Positions 55,859 to 64,000 of a stretch of 64,000 nt of DNA are shown here, one piece after another. Under the pieces are notes generated by a model that was not told the origin of the DNA, did no database searches, and saw only the letters and a list, made by a program, of their open reading frames with translations. The stretch comes from Stenotrophomonas sp. 704A1. Its GTDB lineage: Bacteria > Pseudomonadota > Gammaproteobacteria > Xanthomonadales > Xanthomonadaceae. The translations under genes and the position numbers were made by a program. The stretch lies in NCBI RefSeq assembly GCF_030549525.1, contig NZ_CP130831.1, positions 1,327,501-1,391,500 of the forward strand, given 5' to 3'. Each line of letters starts with the position of its first letter. The stretch's first letter is position 1.

Positions 55859-56563
55859 ATGACAGCCCCTGTTTCCCACATCCTGGTGGTCGAGGACGAA
55901 GCCGCCATCGCCGAGACCGTTCTCTATGCCCTGCGCAGCGAGGGCTATGCCGCCAGCCATTGCCTGCTGGGTGGGCAGGCCGTGCAGCAGGTGCAGGCCG
56001 GACCGGTGGACCTGGTGGTGCTCGATGTCGGCCTGCCCGATCTCAGTGGTTTCGAGGTGTGCCGGCGGTTGCGGGCGTTGCCGGGAGCAGCCGCGCAGGT
56101 GCCGGTGATCTTCCTGACCGCCCGCAACGACGAACTGGACCGCGTGCTGGGCCTGGAACTGGGCGCCGACGACTACATGGCCAAGCCGTTCTCGCCGCGC
56201 GAACTGGTGGCGCGGGTGCGCGCCCGCCTGCGGCGCGCGGTACCGGTGCCCGCTGCCGATGCCGGCTGGCAGGAACACGGCGCCTTCGCCATCGACCGCG
56301 CCGGCCACCGCATCCGCTACCAGGGCCAGGCGCTGGACCTGACCCGCTATGAGTACGCACTGCTGGAAGCACTGCTGCAGCGGCCCGGCGCGATCCTCAG
56401 CCGCGCCCAGCTGATGGACCGCGGCTGGGACAGCAGCGCCGACAGTGCCGACCGCACCGTCGATACCCACGTCAAGACACTGCGGGCCAAGCTGCGGGCG
56501 GCCGGCGCCAGCGGCGATCCGATTCGTACCCACCGTGGCCTGGGCTACGCGCTGGAGGCCTGA
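55859..56563 (+). CDS. creB: Two-component response regulator CreB
   Basis: 234 residues of OmpR type. The receiver domain has the acidic pocket VVEDE near 11-15, the phospho-acceptor Asp56 in VLDVGLPDLSG, and Lys in YMAKPFS near 103. The winged-helix output domain (about 135-234) contains DLTRYEYALLEALLQRPG and the recognition region DSADRTVDTHVKTLRAKL. CreB binds the TTCAC-N6-TTCAC tag and controls creD and, in relatives, beta-lactamase-linked genes. The start at 55859 is in the short gap behind rlmJ; creC begins 3 bases after the stop. Confidence 0.92.
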   Translation: MTAPVSHILVVEDEAAIAETVLYALRSEGYAASHCLLGGQAVQQVQAGPVDLVVLDVGLPDLSGFEVCRRLRALPGAAAQVPVIFLTARNDELDRVLGLELGADDYMAKPFSPRELVARVRARLRRAVPVPAADAGWQEHGAFAIDRAGHRIRYQGQALDLTRYEYALLEALLQRPGAILSRAQLMDRGWDSSADSADRTVDTHVKTLRAKLRAAGASGDPIRTHRGLGYALEA

Positions 56564-56566
56564 CCC

Positions 56567-58027
56567 ATGCGGCTGGTGGTGAAACTGTTCCTGGGCTTCT
56601 TCCTGATCGTGGGCATCGCCGCGTTCTTCGTGATGCGGGTGTTCGTCAACGAAGTGAAGCCCGGTGTACGCCAGGCGATGGAGTCGACCCTGGTGGACGC
56701 CGCCAACGTGCTGGCGGAAATGGCCGCCGCCGACGTCAAGGCCGGCACGATCGGCTCAGGCAGCTTCACCCGCAACCTGGCCAAGGCGCGGCAGCGTGAC
56801 CTCAAGGCGATGGTCTGGCGCTTCCCCAAGCGGTCGCTGGACTACCGGGTGACGATCACCGATGCCCGCGGCATCGTCATCTACGATTCGCTCGGTCGCG
56901 ACGTCGGTCGTGACAATTCGCGCTGGAACGATGTCTACCGCACGCTGCGTGGCGAGTACGGTGCGCGTTCCAGTCCGGAAACTCCCGGCGATGACGGCAA
57001 TACCGTGATGCACGTGGCCGCACCGGTGTACGACCCGGCCGATGGGCGCACGCTCATCGGCGTGCTCAGCCTGGCCCAGCCGAACCGCAGCATCGATCCC
57101 TTCATCGCGGCCAGCCAGCGGGCCATCATCGAACGCGGTGCCTGGCTGATCGGCCTGTCCGCGCTGGTGGGGGTGCTGGTGACGATGTGGTTGACCCACG
57201 GCCTGGGCCAGCTCAGCCGATACGCCCGCGCGGTCAGCGCCGGCGAACCGGTACCGCCGCCGAAGCGTCGCAATGACGAGATCGGTGATCTGGGCCAGGC
57301 GCTGGAGACGATGCGCCGCAAGCTGGAAGGCAAGGCCTACGTCGAGCAGTACGTGCAATCGCTCACCCACGAGATGAAGAGCCCGCTGGCCGCCATCCGC
57401 GGTGCCGCCGAACTGCTGCAGGAGCCGATGCCGGACGCCGACCGCGCGCATTTCGCGCGCAGCATCGTCGATCAGCAGGAACGCCTGACCGAGACCATCG
57501 ACAAGCTGCTGGCCCTGGCTGAAGTGGAGCAGCATGGCTGGCTGCAGACCCGCGATCCGATCGCGCTGCCGGTACTGCTGCAGGAGGCGGCCAGCGCCGC
57601 GCAGGTCCGGGCACAGGCAGCGGCTGTCCGCCTGGTGGTCGGTGAAGTGCCAGCGGTGCGCGTGCAGGGCGATGCGTACCTGCTGCGCCAGGCGCTGCAC
57701 AACCTGATCGACAACGCAGTGGCGTTCTCGCCTGTGGGCGCGCAGATCGAACTGGACGCCCAGCCGGACGGGCAGGGAGTGCGCCTGCAGGTCGCCGACC
57801 GGGGCGCCGGCATCCCCGAGTACGCCCGCGAACGCGTGTTCGAACGCTTCTATTCGCTGGCCCGGCCGGGCACCGGGCGACGCAGCTCCGGATTGGGGCT
57901 GCCGTTCGTGCAGGAGGTGGCCCGCCTGCATGATGGCCGTGCCAGCCTGCAGCCGCGCGCGGACGGCGGCACGCTGGCCAGCCTGTGGCTGCCGTTGGCA
58001 GGACCCGGCCAGCGTCCGCGGCGCTGA
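56567..58027 (+). CDS. creC: Two-component sensor histidine kinase CreC
   Basis: 486 residues. N-terminal membrane helix (MRLVVKLFLGFFLIVGIAAF), a periplasmic sensor domain with the Cache-like segment DYRVTITDARGIVIYDSLGRD near 90-110, a second helix near 185-205, a HAMP linker, then the kinase: His268 in LTHEMKSPLAAIRGAAELL is the phosphorylation site; N-box HNLIDNAVAFS near 376, G1 DRGAGIPEYARERVFERFY and G2 RSSGLGLPFVQE near 440. CreC responds to envelope or metabolic stress and phosphorylates CreB. Confidence 0.92.
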   Translation: MRLVVKLFLGFFLIVGIAAFFVMRVFVNEVKPGVRQAMESTLVDAANVLAEMAAADVKAGTIGSGSFTRNLAKARQRDLKAMVWRFPKRSLDYRVTITDARGIVIYDSLGRDVGRDNSRWNDVYRTLRGEYGARSSPETPGDDGNTVMHVAAPVYDPADGRTLIGVLSLAQPNRSIDPFIAASQRAIIERGAWLIGLSALVGVLVTMWLTHGLGQLSRYARAVSAGEPVPPPKRRNDEIGDLGQALETMRRKLEGKAYVEQYVQSLTHEMKSPLAAIRGAAELLQEPMPDADRAHFARSIVDQQERLTETIDKLLALAEVEQHGWLQTRDPIALPVLLQEAASAAQVRAQAAAVRLVVGEVPAVRVQGDAYLLRQALHNLIDNAVAFSPVGAQIELDAQPDGQGVRLQVADRGAGIPEYARERVFERFYSLARPGTGRRSSGLGLPFVQEVARLHDGRASLQPRADGGTLASLWLPLAGPGQRPRR

Positions 58028-58028
58028 C

Positions 58029-58044
58029 TTCACACTCGCTTCAA
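58029..58044 (+). promoter_or_regulatory. Cre/blr tag upstream of creD
   Basis: TTCAC-N6-TTCAA at 58029-58044 differs by one base from the CreB-binding tag TTCAC-N6-TTCAC and lies 65 bases before creD. It is just where direct control of creD by CreB would be expected. Confidence 0.7.
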
Positions 58045-58108
58045 ATTCGCCACAAACCCCGCACACCGCCGGCGTCCATCCTGCAGTCCTCTCCAACGAG
58101 GATGGAAG

Positions 58109-59422
58109 ATGAAATCCCTGAAGATGCTGCTGCGGTTCGCCATAGTCGGCGGCCTGATCCTGCTGTTGCTGGTGCCGTTGTTCCTGATCCGCGGCGTCAT
58201 CACCGAGCGCAGCGCCTACCGTGAAGCGGCGTATGAGCGCGTGGCGGAAAGCCGCGCCGGCACCCAGCGGGTGGTAGGGCCGGTGCGCGTGGTGCCGTGG
58301 ACCCGCAACGAGCGGGTGGAGGCCGTGGACGCGCAGGGCAACAAGACGGTGGAGGTGCGCGCCACCCAGGGCTACTGGGTGCAGCCGCCGGCGACCCTGC
58401 GGGTCAATGGCGAACTGCTGCCGAGCCAGCGTTCGGTGGGCCTGTTCAAGGTGCCGGTGTACAGCTGGAACGGCCAGATCCAGGCAACGTTCGCGCAGGA
58501 GGACTACCCGGACCGCGCTGGCATGGTCTACGGCGAGGCCTACATCGCGCTGGGTGTTTCCGATGCCCGTGGCCTGGTCGGAACCCCGGACCTGCGGGTG
58601 GACGGCCAGCAGGTGAAGCTGCTGCCGGGCGTGGGCAGCGCCTCCGCGCTGGGGCGCGGGCTGCATGCCCCGGTCGCCGGCATCGAACCGGGCGGCGGTA
58701 CGCTGGCGGCCAGCCGCGTGGAGCTGACGCTGCAGCTGGATGGCAGCCGCTCGCTGTCGGTGGTGCCGGTGGGCGATGACAACCAGATCGCGCTGCGCTC
58801 CAGCTGGCCGCATCCGTCTTTTGCCGGTGCCTTCCTGCCGAACGAGCGTCGCGTCGATGCCCAGGGTTTCGACGCGCACTGGGCGGTGTCTTCGCTGGCC
58901 TCCGATGCGCAGCAGCGGCTGTACGACAACGAGGACCTGGATGCGCAGGCGGTTCAGGTCTCGCTGGTCGATCCGGTGGACACCTATACCCAGGCCGACC
59001 GGGCATCCAAGTACGGCGTCCTGTTCGTGGTGCTGACCTTCGTCGGCTTCATCCTGTTCGAACTGATCAAGTCGCTGCGCATCCACCCGCTGCAGTACCT
59101 GATGGTGGGCCTGGCGTTGGCGATCTTCTTCCTGCTGCTGATCAGCCTGTCCGAGCACATCGCCTTCTGGCTGGCCTACCTGGTTTCGGCGCTGGCCTGC
59201 ATCAGCCTGCAGGCGGTGTACCTGGCCAATGTGCTGGGGCACTGGAAGCGCGGGCTGGGCTTCGCGGCGATGCTGACGGTGCTGTATGGCGCGCTGTATG
59301 GCCTGCTGGTGTCTGAGAACAACGCACTGCTGATGGGGTCGCTGCTGCTGTTCGTGATCCTGGCGCTGGCGATGTGGGTGACCCGCCGCGTTGACTGGTA
59401 TGCACTGGCCGAACAGAAATAA
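58109..59422 (+). CDS. creD: Inner membrane protein CreD
   Basis: 437 residues. CreD is the main target of CreBC and affects envelope integrity and beta-lactam response. One N-terminal helix (FAIVGGLILLLLVPLFLI), the diagnostic DxxVGP-type segment RVVGPVRVVPWTR, a periplasmic domain to about residue 300, and six helices in the C-terminal quarter (YGVLFVVLTFVGFILFELIK, then PLQYLMVGLALAIFFLLLIS) match the family. A CreB tag lies upstream. Another gene follows 10 bases after the stop. Confidence 0.93.
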   Translation: MKSLKMLLRFAIVGGLILLLLVPLFLIRGVITERSAYREAAYERVAESRAGTQRVVGPVRVVPWTRNERVEAVDAQGNKTVEVRATQGYWVQPPATLRVNGELLPSQRSVGLFKVPVYSWNGQIQATFAQEDYPDRAGMVYGEAYIALGVSDARGLVGTPDLRVDGQQVKLLPGVGSASALGRGLHAPVAGIEPGGGTLAASRVELTLQLDGSRSLSVVPVGDDNQIALRSSWPHPSFAGAFLPNERRVDAQGFDAHWAVSSLASDAQQRLYDNEDLDAQAVQVSLVDPVDTYTQADRASKYGVLFVVLTFVGFILFELIKSLRIHPLQYLMVGLALAIFFLLLISLSEHIAFWLAYLVSALACISLQAVYLANVLGHWKRGLGFAAMLTVLYGALYGLLVSENNALLMGSLLLFVILALAMWVTRRVDWYALAEQK

Positions 59423-59432
59423 GGAGCACGCC

Positions 59433-59843
59433 ATGGGCTGGCGACAGGGATTGCAGCAACGGGCACGGCAGGGCATTCCGGCGCTGCTGGAAGTGGATGC
59501 GCTGCTGCAGGCCCACGGAGTGCTGGCAGCCTTGCCGGGGGCGCGGATCGCGCCCGGCCTGGTCCGCTTCACGCTGGCCGTCGAGACCTGCAGCGGATTG
59601 CAGCGGTGGGGGCTGGAGTGGCTGCAGGGCGCACGGCACGGACGCGGCGCGCTGGCAGGCAAGGTGCCGCACTACCGGCCATGGAAGGCCGGCGCGGCGG
59701 CATTGTCGGACATCGGCATCGATGGCCTGCCGCAGGATTGGCCGGCGCACGCGGCAGTGTTCGGCTGCAGCAGCGTGGACCGGCGGCACTGGTTGCTGCT
59801 GCTGCCGGAGCGGGCGCAGCTGTGGCTGGGGTGGAGCTGCTGA
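59433..59843 (+). CDS. Small protein downstream of creD, unknown
   Basis: 136 residues, no signal peptide, rich in Trp (9) and Ala/Leu. AAGGAG before the ATG at 59433 is a strong ribosome-binding site. Segments such as LVRFTLAVETCSGLQRWGLEW and LPQDWPAHAAVFGCSSVD do not match any family I know. The 10-base gap to creD suggests it is translated from the creD transcript and so may be part of the Cre response in this lineage. Confidence 0.65.
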   Translation: MGWRQGLQQRARQGIPALLEVDALLQAHGVLAALPGARIAPGLVRFTLAVETCSGLQRWGLEWLQGARHGRGALAGKVPHYRPWKAGAAALSDIGIDGLPQDWPAHAAVFGCSSVDRRHWLLLLPERAQLWLGWSC

Positions 59844-59968
59844 TCGCAGGCGGTGCATCCCCGCGTGGCGAGGATGCACTGCTGCCCATGACCGATGGGA
59901 CGGGGGCCACAGCGCCGTGCTGGCTAGACTCGATGGTTGATGATCGGGCCGAAGGGCAGGGGTGGACT

Positions 59969-61567
59969 GTGTTGAAGTGGGGCATGCTGGCGATCGCGCT
60001 GGCGACAGGTGGGCATGCAGCCGCGCAGCAGCGCGAGCCGGTGGATCTGGACATGGTCGGCAAGATCCGCCAGCAGGCCTTCCACCGTTCGCAGGTGATG
60101 GACACCTTCAGCTACCTCACCGAGCGCATCGGACCGCGCCTGAGCAACTCGCCGGCGATGGGCCGGGCCAATGCCTGGACCCGCAGCAAGTTCAACGAGT
60201 GGAAGCTGGACAACGTCCACGACGAAGCCTTCGATGATTTCGGCCGCGGCTGGGAGTTCACCTCGGCCAGCGTCGAGAGGCTGGGTGAGCGCGTGCAACC
60301 GCTGCATGCCCTGCCCAAGGCGTGGACGCCGGGCACCAACGGGCCGGTGGAAGGTGATCTGCTGCAGGTGGACATCAAGAAGCCGGAAGACATCGACCAG
60401 TACCGCGGCAAGCTGCGTGGAAAGATCCTGCTGCTGGGCGAGGCACGCGAATACAAGCGCGGCACCGACGCCGATTCGCACCGGCATGACGCCACCTCGC
60501 TGGAAGGCCTGCAGGAATTCACCCTGCCCAAGGACAAGGACGTGGCCGCCGATCGTGCCAAGCGGGTCAAGGAATACCAGGAAAAGCAGGCGCTGGCGGC
60601 CAAGGTCAATGCGTTCTTCGTGGAAGAAGGTGCGCTGGCCGCGATCAGCATCAGCAGCTGGGACAACGGCATCATCCGCGTGGCCGGCGGCGGTTCGCGC
60701 AAGGCCGGCGAATCGGTCGGCATCCCCGAACTGGCGATGATCGCCGAACACTTCAATCCGCTGGCGCGCGCGCTGGAGGCCAAGCAGGCCGTGCGCCTGC
60801 GCGTGGATGTCGCGGCGCGCTTCACCGATGTCGCCGACCAGCCCGGCTACAACACGTTGGCCGAGATCCGCGGCAGCAGCAAGCCCGATGAAGTGGTGAT
60901 GATCGGTGCCCACCTGGATTCCTGGCACAGCGGCACCGGCGCGGCCGACAACGCTGCCGGGGTGGCGGTGATGATGGAGGCCATGCGCATCCTCAAGGCC
61001 ACCGGCGCCAAGCCGAAGCGGACCATCCGCGTGGCCCTGTGGAGTGGCGAGGAGCAGGGCCTGGTCGGCTCGCAGGCCTATGTGGCCAGGCATTTCGGTC
61101 GTTTCCCGGAACCCGCCGATCCGGCCCAGAAGGCGCTGCCGGCATCGCTGCGTGACCCGACCGGCGCGCTGCAGAAGACGCGCGATTACAGCAGGTTCCA
61201 GGTCTACTTCAACATGGACAACGGCTCGGGCCGCTTCCGTGGCATCTATGCGCAGGAGAACCTGGCCGCGATGCCGATCTTCGAAGCCTGGCTGGCGCCT
61301 TTCCATGACGTCGGTGCCACCACCGTGGCCACCCGCAACACCGGCAGCACCGATCACATCAGCTTCGACCGCATCGGCCTGCCCGGTTTCCAGTTCATCC
61401 AGGACAAGCTGGACTACTTCAGCAACGTCCATCACAGCCATCTCGATACCTGGGACCATGCCGAGCCGGAAGACCTGAAGCAGGCCGCGGCCATCGTCGC
61501 CTCCTTCGCCTACCACGCGGCCATGCGCGAGCCGTCCTTCCCGCGCAAGCCCGAGCCCCAGCCGTAA
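59969..61567 (+). CDS. M28 family zinc aminopeptidase, exported
   Basis: 532 residues. I chose the GTG at 59969 ([11 protein letters not shown]...) because AGGGG lies 7-10 bases upstream and it gives a good signal peptide ending HAAA; TTG at 59972 or ATG at 59984 are alternatives. The M28 zinc site is intact: [18 protein letters not shown] near 314 (His and bridging Asp), [16 protein letters not shown] near 360 (catalytic Glu and ligand), and [10 protein letters not shown] near 500 (last His). A PA-type insertion lies between about 120 and 240. It removes N-terminal residues from peptides in the periplasm or outside. Confidence 0.9.
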   Translation: MLKWGMLAIALATGGHAAAQQREPVDLDMVGKIRQQAFHRSQVMDTFSYLTERIGPRLSNSPAMGRANAWTRSKFNEWKLDNVHDEAFDDFGRGWEFTSASVERLGERVQPLHALPKAWTPGTNGPVEGDLLQVDIKKPEDIDQYRGKLRGKILLLGEAREYKRGTDADSHRHDATSLEGLQEFTLPKDKDVAADRAKRVKEYQEKQALAAKVNAFFVEEGALAAISISSWDNGIIRVAGGGSRKAGESVGIPELAMIAEHFNPLARALEAKQAVRLRVDVAARFTDVADQPGYNTLAEIRGSSKPDEVVMIGAHLDSWHSGTGAADNAAGVAVMMEAMRILKATGAKPKRTIRVALWSGEEQGLVGSQAYVARHFGRFPEPADPAQKALPASLRDPTGALQKTRDYSRFQVYFNMDNGSGRFRGIYAQENLAAMPIFEAWLAPFHDVGATTVATRNTGSTDHISFDRIGLPGFQFIQDKLDYFSNVHHSHLDTWDHAEPEDLKQAAAIVASFAYHAAMREPSFPRKPEPQP

Positions 61568-61577
61568 CCGGGGGCAA

Positions 61578-61608
61578 CCCGGGGGCGCCGGACGTGCGGC
61601 GCCCCGGG
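61578..61608 (+). terminator. Strong GC hairpin after the M28 peptidase gene
   Basis: CCCGGGGGCGCC (61578-61589) and GGCGCCCCGGG (61598-61608) pair with one bulged G. No T-tract follows, so termination is plausible but not certain. Confidence 0.5.
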
Positions 61609-61662
61609 TCGCGTTCCGGGGCTGGTGGTAAAATCGGGGAATTCCCGTTCCTCGAGCCCTCC

Positions 61663-63066
61663 ATGACCTGCCGCACCCGCTTCGCCCCCAGTCCCACCGG
61701 CTACCTGCACATCGGTGGCGCCCGCACCGCGCTGTACTGCTGGCTGGAGGCCCGCCACCGGGGCGGCGAGTTCGTGCTGCGCATCGAGGACACCGACCGT
61801 GAGCGCAGCACCCAGGGCGCGATCGACGCCATCCTGGAGGCGATGGAGTGGCTGGGCCTGGATTACGACGAGGGTCCGATCTACCAGACCGACCGCGTTG
61901 CCCGTTACCTGGAAGTGGCCGAGCAGCTGGTGGCCGACGGCAAGGCGTACTACGCCTACGAGACCCGCGAAGAGCTGGACGCGATGCGCGAGGCCGCCAT
62001 GGCGAAGCAGGAGAAGCCGCGTTACAACGGCGCTGCGCGCGAACTGGGCCTGCCGCGCAAGGACGACCCGAACCGCGTCATCCGCTTCAAGAACCCGCTG
62101 GACGGCACGGTGGTGTTCGACGACCTGATCAAGGGCCGCATCGAGATCGCCAACAGCGAGCTGGATGACATGGTCATCTTCCGCCCGGACGGCTACCCCA
62201 CCTACAACTTCGCGGTGGTGGTGGATGACTGGGACATGGGCATCACCGAGGTCATCCGCGGCGACGACCACATCAACAACACCCCGCGGCAGATCAACCT
62301 GTATGAAGGCATCGGTGCGCCGGTGCCGAAGTTCGGCCACATGCCGATGATCTTGGACGAGCAGGGCGCCAAGCTGTCCAAGCGCACCGGCGCCGCCGAC
62401 GTGATGCAGTACAAGGACGCCGGCTACCTGCCCGACGCGCTGCTGAGCTACCTGGCCCGCCTGGGCTGGTCGCACGGCGACCAGGAGCTGTTCAGCCGCC
62501 AGGAACTGATCGACCTGTTCGACGTGAAGGACTGCAATTCCAAGGCCTCGCGCCTGGACATGGCCAAGCTGGGCTGGGTCAACCAGCACTTCCTGAAGAC
62601 CGAGGAAGTGGCCGCGATCGTGCCGCACCTGGTCTACCAGCTGCAGAAGCTGGGCCTGGACCTGGCCGCCGGCCCCGCCCCGGAGGACGTGGTGATCGCC
62701 CTGCGTGAACGCGTGCAGACCCTGAAGGAAATGGCCGAGAAGGCGGTGGTCTGGTACCAGCCGCTGACCGAGTACGACGACGCGGCGGTGGCCAAGCACT
62801 TCAAGGCCGGTGCCGAGGTGGCGCTGGGCAAGGCCCGCGAGCTGCTGGCCGCCCTGCCGGAATGGACCGCCGAATCGGTCGGCGTCGCCCTGCACGACGC
62901 GGCCGCAGCGCTGGAAATCGGCATGGGCAAGGTCGCCCAGCCGCTGCGCGTGGCCATCACCGGCACCCAGGTCAGCCCTGACATTTCCCATACCGTTTAC
63001 CTGGCCGGCCGCGAGCAGGCCTTGAAACGCATCGATGTGGCCATCACCAAGGTAGCAACGGCCTGA
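61663..63066 (+). CDS. gltX: Glutamyl-tRNA synthetase
   Basis: 467 residues. GltX charges tRNA-Glu. The class I signature HIGG lies at residues 16-19 ([18 protein letters not shown]) and the KMSKS-like motif KLSKR near 236-240. The C-terminal anticodon-binding domain has [13 protein letters not shown] near 300 and [12 protein letters not shown] near 440. The start at 61663 ([13 protein letters not shown]) fits the family. TAAAAT at 61629-61634 may be the -10 element. Confidence 0.97.
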   Translation: MTCRTRFAPSPTGYLHIGGARTALYCWLEARHRGGEFVLRIEDTDRERSTQGAIDAILEAMEWLGLDYDEGPIYQTDRVARYLEVAEQLVADGKAYYAYETREELDAMREAAMAKQEKPRYNGAARELGLPRKDDPNRVIRFKNPLDGTVVFDDLIKGRIEIANSELDDMVIFRPDGYPTYNFAVVVDDWDMGITEVIRGDDHINNTPRQINLYEGIGAPVPKFGHMPMILDEQGAKLSKRTGAADVMQYKDAGYLPDALLSYLARLGWSHGDQELFSRQELIDLFDVKDCNSKASRLDMAKLGWVNQHFLKTEEVAAIVPHLVYQLQKLGLDLAAGPAPEDVVIALRERVQTLKEMAEKAVVWYQPLTEYDDAAVAKHFKAGAEVALGKARELLAALPEWTAESVGVALHDAAAALEIGMGKVAQPLRVAITGTQVSPDISHTVYLAGREQALKRIDVAITKVATA

Positions 63067-63100
63067 GCCCACCGGCCCAGGCCCGAACCGGAGAACACGC

Positions 63101-63592
63101 ATGCCCGCCAAGACCGCCACTGCCTGCACCGCCCCGCACCACCACGTCCACGATGCATCGGATTTCGTGGCGGTGGTCGAGCGCGTCTCGCGCGAACGCG
63201 GGCTGCGCCTGACCCCGATCCGCGCCAATGTGCTGAAGCTGATCGCCGAGGCCGGCAAGCCGGTCAAGGCCTATGAGCTGCTGGAATGGGTGCGCAACGG
63301 CAAGGGCGTGGGCGCCGATGCCCCGCCCACCGTGTACCGCGCCCTCGACTTCCTCATGGCGAATGGCTTTGTGCACAAGCTGGAGTCGGTGAATGCCTTC
63401 GTGGCCTGCCACCATCCCAGCAGTGCCGCACACTCGGTGCCGTTCCTGATCTGCAACAGCTGCCACAGCGCGGTGGAACTGGAAGACCGCGAGATCGTCA
63501 GCCAGCTGGAAAAGCGCGCCAAGGAGCTGGGCTTCCAGCCGCAGGCGCAGACCCTGGAAGTGCACGGGCTGTGCGCCCGCTGCGCAGGCTGA
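63101..63592 (+). CDS. zur: Fur-family regulator, probable zinc uptake repressor Zur
   Basis: 163 residues. The winged-helix domain (about 35-95) has RLTPIRANVLKLIAEAGKPV and PPTVYRALDFLMANGFVHKL. The dimerisation domain has the structural-zinc pairs CNSCHSA near 128 and the terminal CARCAG, with the regulatory-metal ligands in FVACHHPSSAAHSVPF. Start His-rich (APHHHVHD), as in Zur-type proteins. Zur represses zinc importers when zinc is plentiful. It follows gltX by 34 bases and may be co-transcribed. Confidence 0.85.
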   Translation: MPAKTATACTAPHHHVHDASDFVAVVERVSRERGLRLTPIRANVLKLIAEAGKPVKAYELLEWVRNGKGVGADAPPTVYRALDFLMANGFVHKLESVNAFVACHHPSSAAHSVPFLICNSCHSAVELEDREIVSQLEKRAKELGFQPQAQTLEVHGLCARCAG

Positions 63593-63598
63593 CGCAAC

Positions 63599-63622
63599 GG
63601 TAGTGCCGGCCGCTGGCCGGCA
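63599..63622. repeat. SMAG variant element
   Basis: GGTAGTGCCGGCCGCTGGCC followed by GGCA, a GTAG-headed palindrome with the stem TGCCGGCC. It lies in the convergent gap between zur and the last gene. Confidence 0.7.
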
Positions 63623-63675
63623 TGAGGACCGGGGTCGGACCCCTTTGCCCCAAGGCAGAGGGCTCTGGCCCCATC

Positions 63676-64000
63676 TCACAGACGCTGCCGCAGCCGCTTC
63701 AATGCCACCTTGCGCGCAGCAACCATCTCTTCCTCCTCCAGCGCCAGCGACTGCAGCCACGCCATCGCTTCAGCCACCGATGCACCGCGCGCGGCATACA
63801 GCGCCAGGCTGCGGGCCTGCGCGGTCGGCGCCTGTTCCCACGCGCGCTGGACCAGGCGCAGCAGCGCCTGCTGCGTCGCCACCGGCACCACAACGCCCTT
63901 GTCCAACGACAGCAGCGAATTCAACGCAGCCAGTGCCCGCGACGGCGCCGACATCGGATCGCCCTGGCTGAAATCCGCCTGCGCGCAGAACCCCAGCAGC
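63676..64000 (-). CDS. Uncharacterised protein (5' partial at the window edge)
   Basis: The frame is open to the last base of the window, so the N-terminus lies outside; at least 107 codons are visible. The Met at 63954 is internal, because LLGFCAQADFSQGDP continues upstream in the same frame. The visible part is helical and Ala/Leu-rich (VVVPVATQQALLRLVQRAW, AEAMAWLQSLALEEEEMVAA) with a basic C-terminus KVALKRLRQRL. I do not recognise the family. Confidence 0.55.
   Translation of the reverse strand, partial: LLGFCAQADFSQGDPMSAPSRALAALNSLLSLDKGVVVPVATQQALLRLVQRAWEQAPTAQARSLALYAARGASVAEAMAWLQSLALEEEEMVAARKVALKRLRQRL

Overview
The window is high-GC chromosomal DNA of a Stenotrophomonas-type gammaproteobacterium (Xanthomonadaceae, S. 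maltophilia complex). The evidence is three-fold. Short palindromes of the SMAG class (GTAG head followed by GCCGGGC-CAT-GCCCGGC) recur between genes. The housekeeping blocks are in xanthomonad form (rpsP-rimM-trmD-rplS, mutS, katG, mfd, gltX). A complete creB-creC-creD locus carries a near-consensus CreB tag. I found no tRNA, rRNA or CRISPR array.

Layout. 1-2.4 kb: partial nitronate monooxygenase, class IV aminotransferase, SUFU-domain protein. 2.5-4.8 kb: S16-RimM-TrmD-L19 operon behind a strong sigma70 promoter. 4.8-9.7 kb: small membrane and DUF1801 proteins, a MATE exporter, a lipoprotein, Hsp15 and a GH5 hydrolase. 9.7-16.1 kb: a SMAG cluster, KatG with OxyR-like sites, a DUF937 protein, MutS and a barstar-like protein.

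16.1-23.6 kb is an AT-richer accessory island made of broken pieces: an orphan zinc-ribbon immunity-like gene; a 5'-truncated minus-strand ATPase; a 5'-truncated cdiA-type fragment with its own toxin tip and immunity gene; a second minus-strand remnant; and a second 5'-truncated cdiA fragment with a VENN motif, an Ntox21-like tip interrupted by an in-frame TAA, and an immunity gene. No cdiB or intact cdiA is present, so it reads as an archive of orphan contact-dependent-inhibition modules.

23.6-33 kb: a poly-HAMP chemoreceptor, a glycine-zipper protein, an unknown membrane protein, and a TolC-HlyD-permease-permease operon with no ATPase gene. 33-34.3 kb: map with a ParD-like partner behind a 36-bp palindrome, plus a VOC protein. 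34.4-38.9 kb: an iron-uptake operon (DUF3649-PepSY-DUF3325-TonB receptor). 38.9-42.2 kb: divergent HxlR regulator and MFS pump, then a globin-coupled diguanylate cyclase. 42.3-50.5 kb: a FepA-like receptor behind a Fur-like box, a CDF zinc exporter, endonuclease V, GpmA, an M13 peptidase and an HD-GYP phosphodiesterase. 50.7-64 kb: Mfd, a GNAT, RlmJ, CreBCD with a small unknown gene, an M28 peptidase, GltX, Zur, and a partial unknown gene at the edge.

Themes: oxidative and metal homeostasis (KatG, two TonB receptors, Zur, CDF), c-di-GMP turnover (cyclase and HD-GYP), DNA repair (MutS, Nfi, Mfd), and envelope signalling linked to beta-lactam response (CreBCD).
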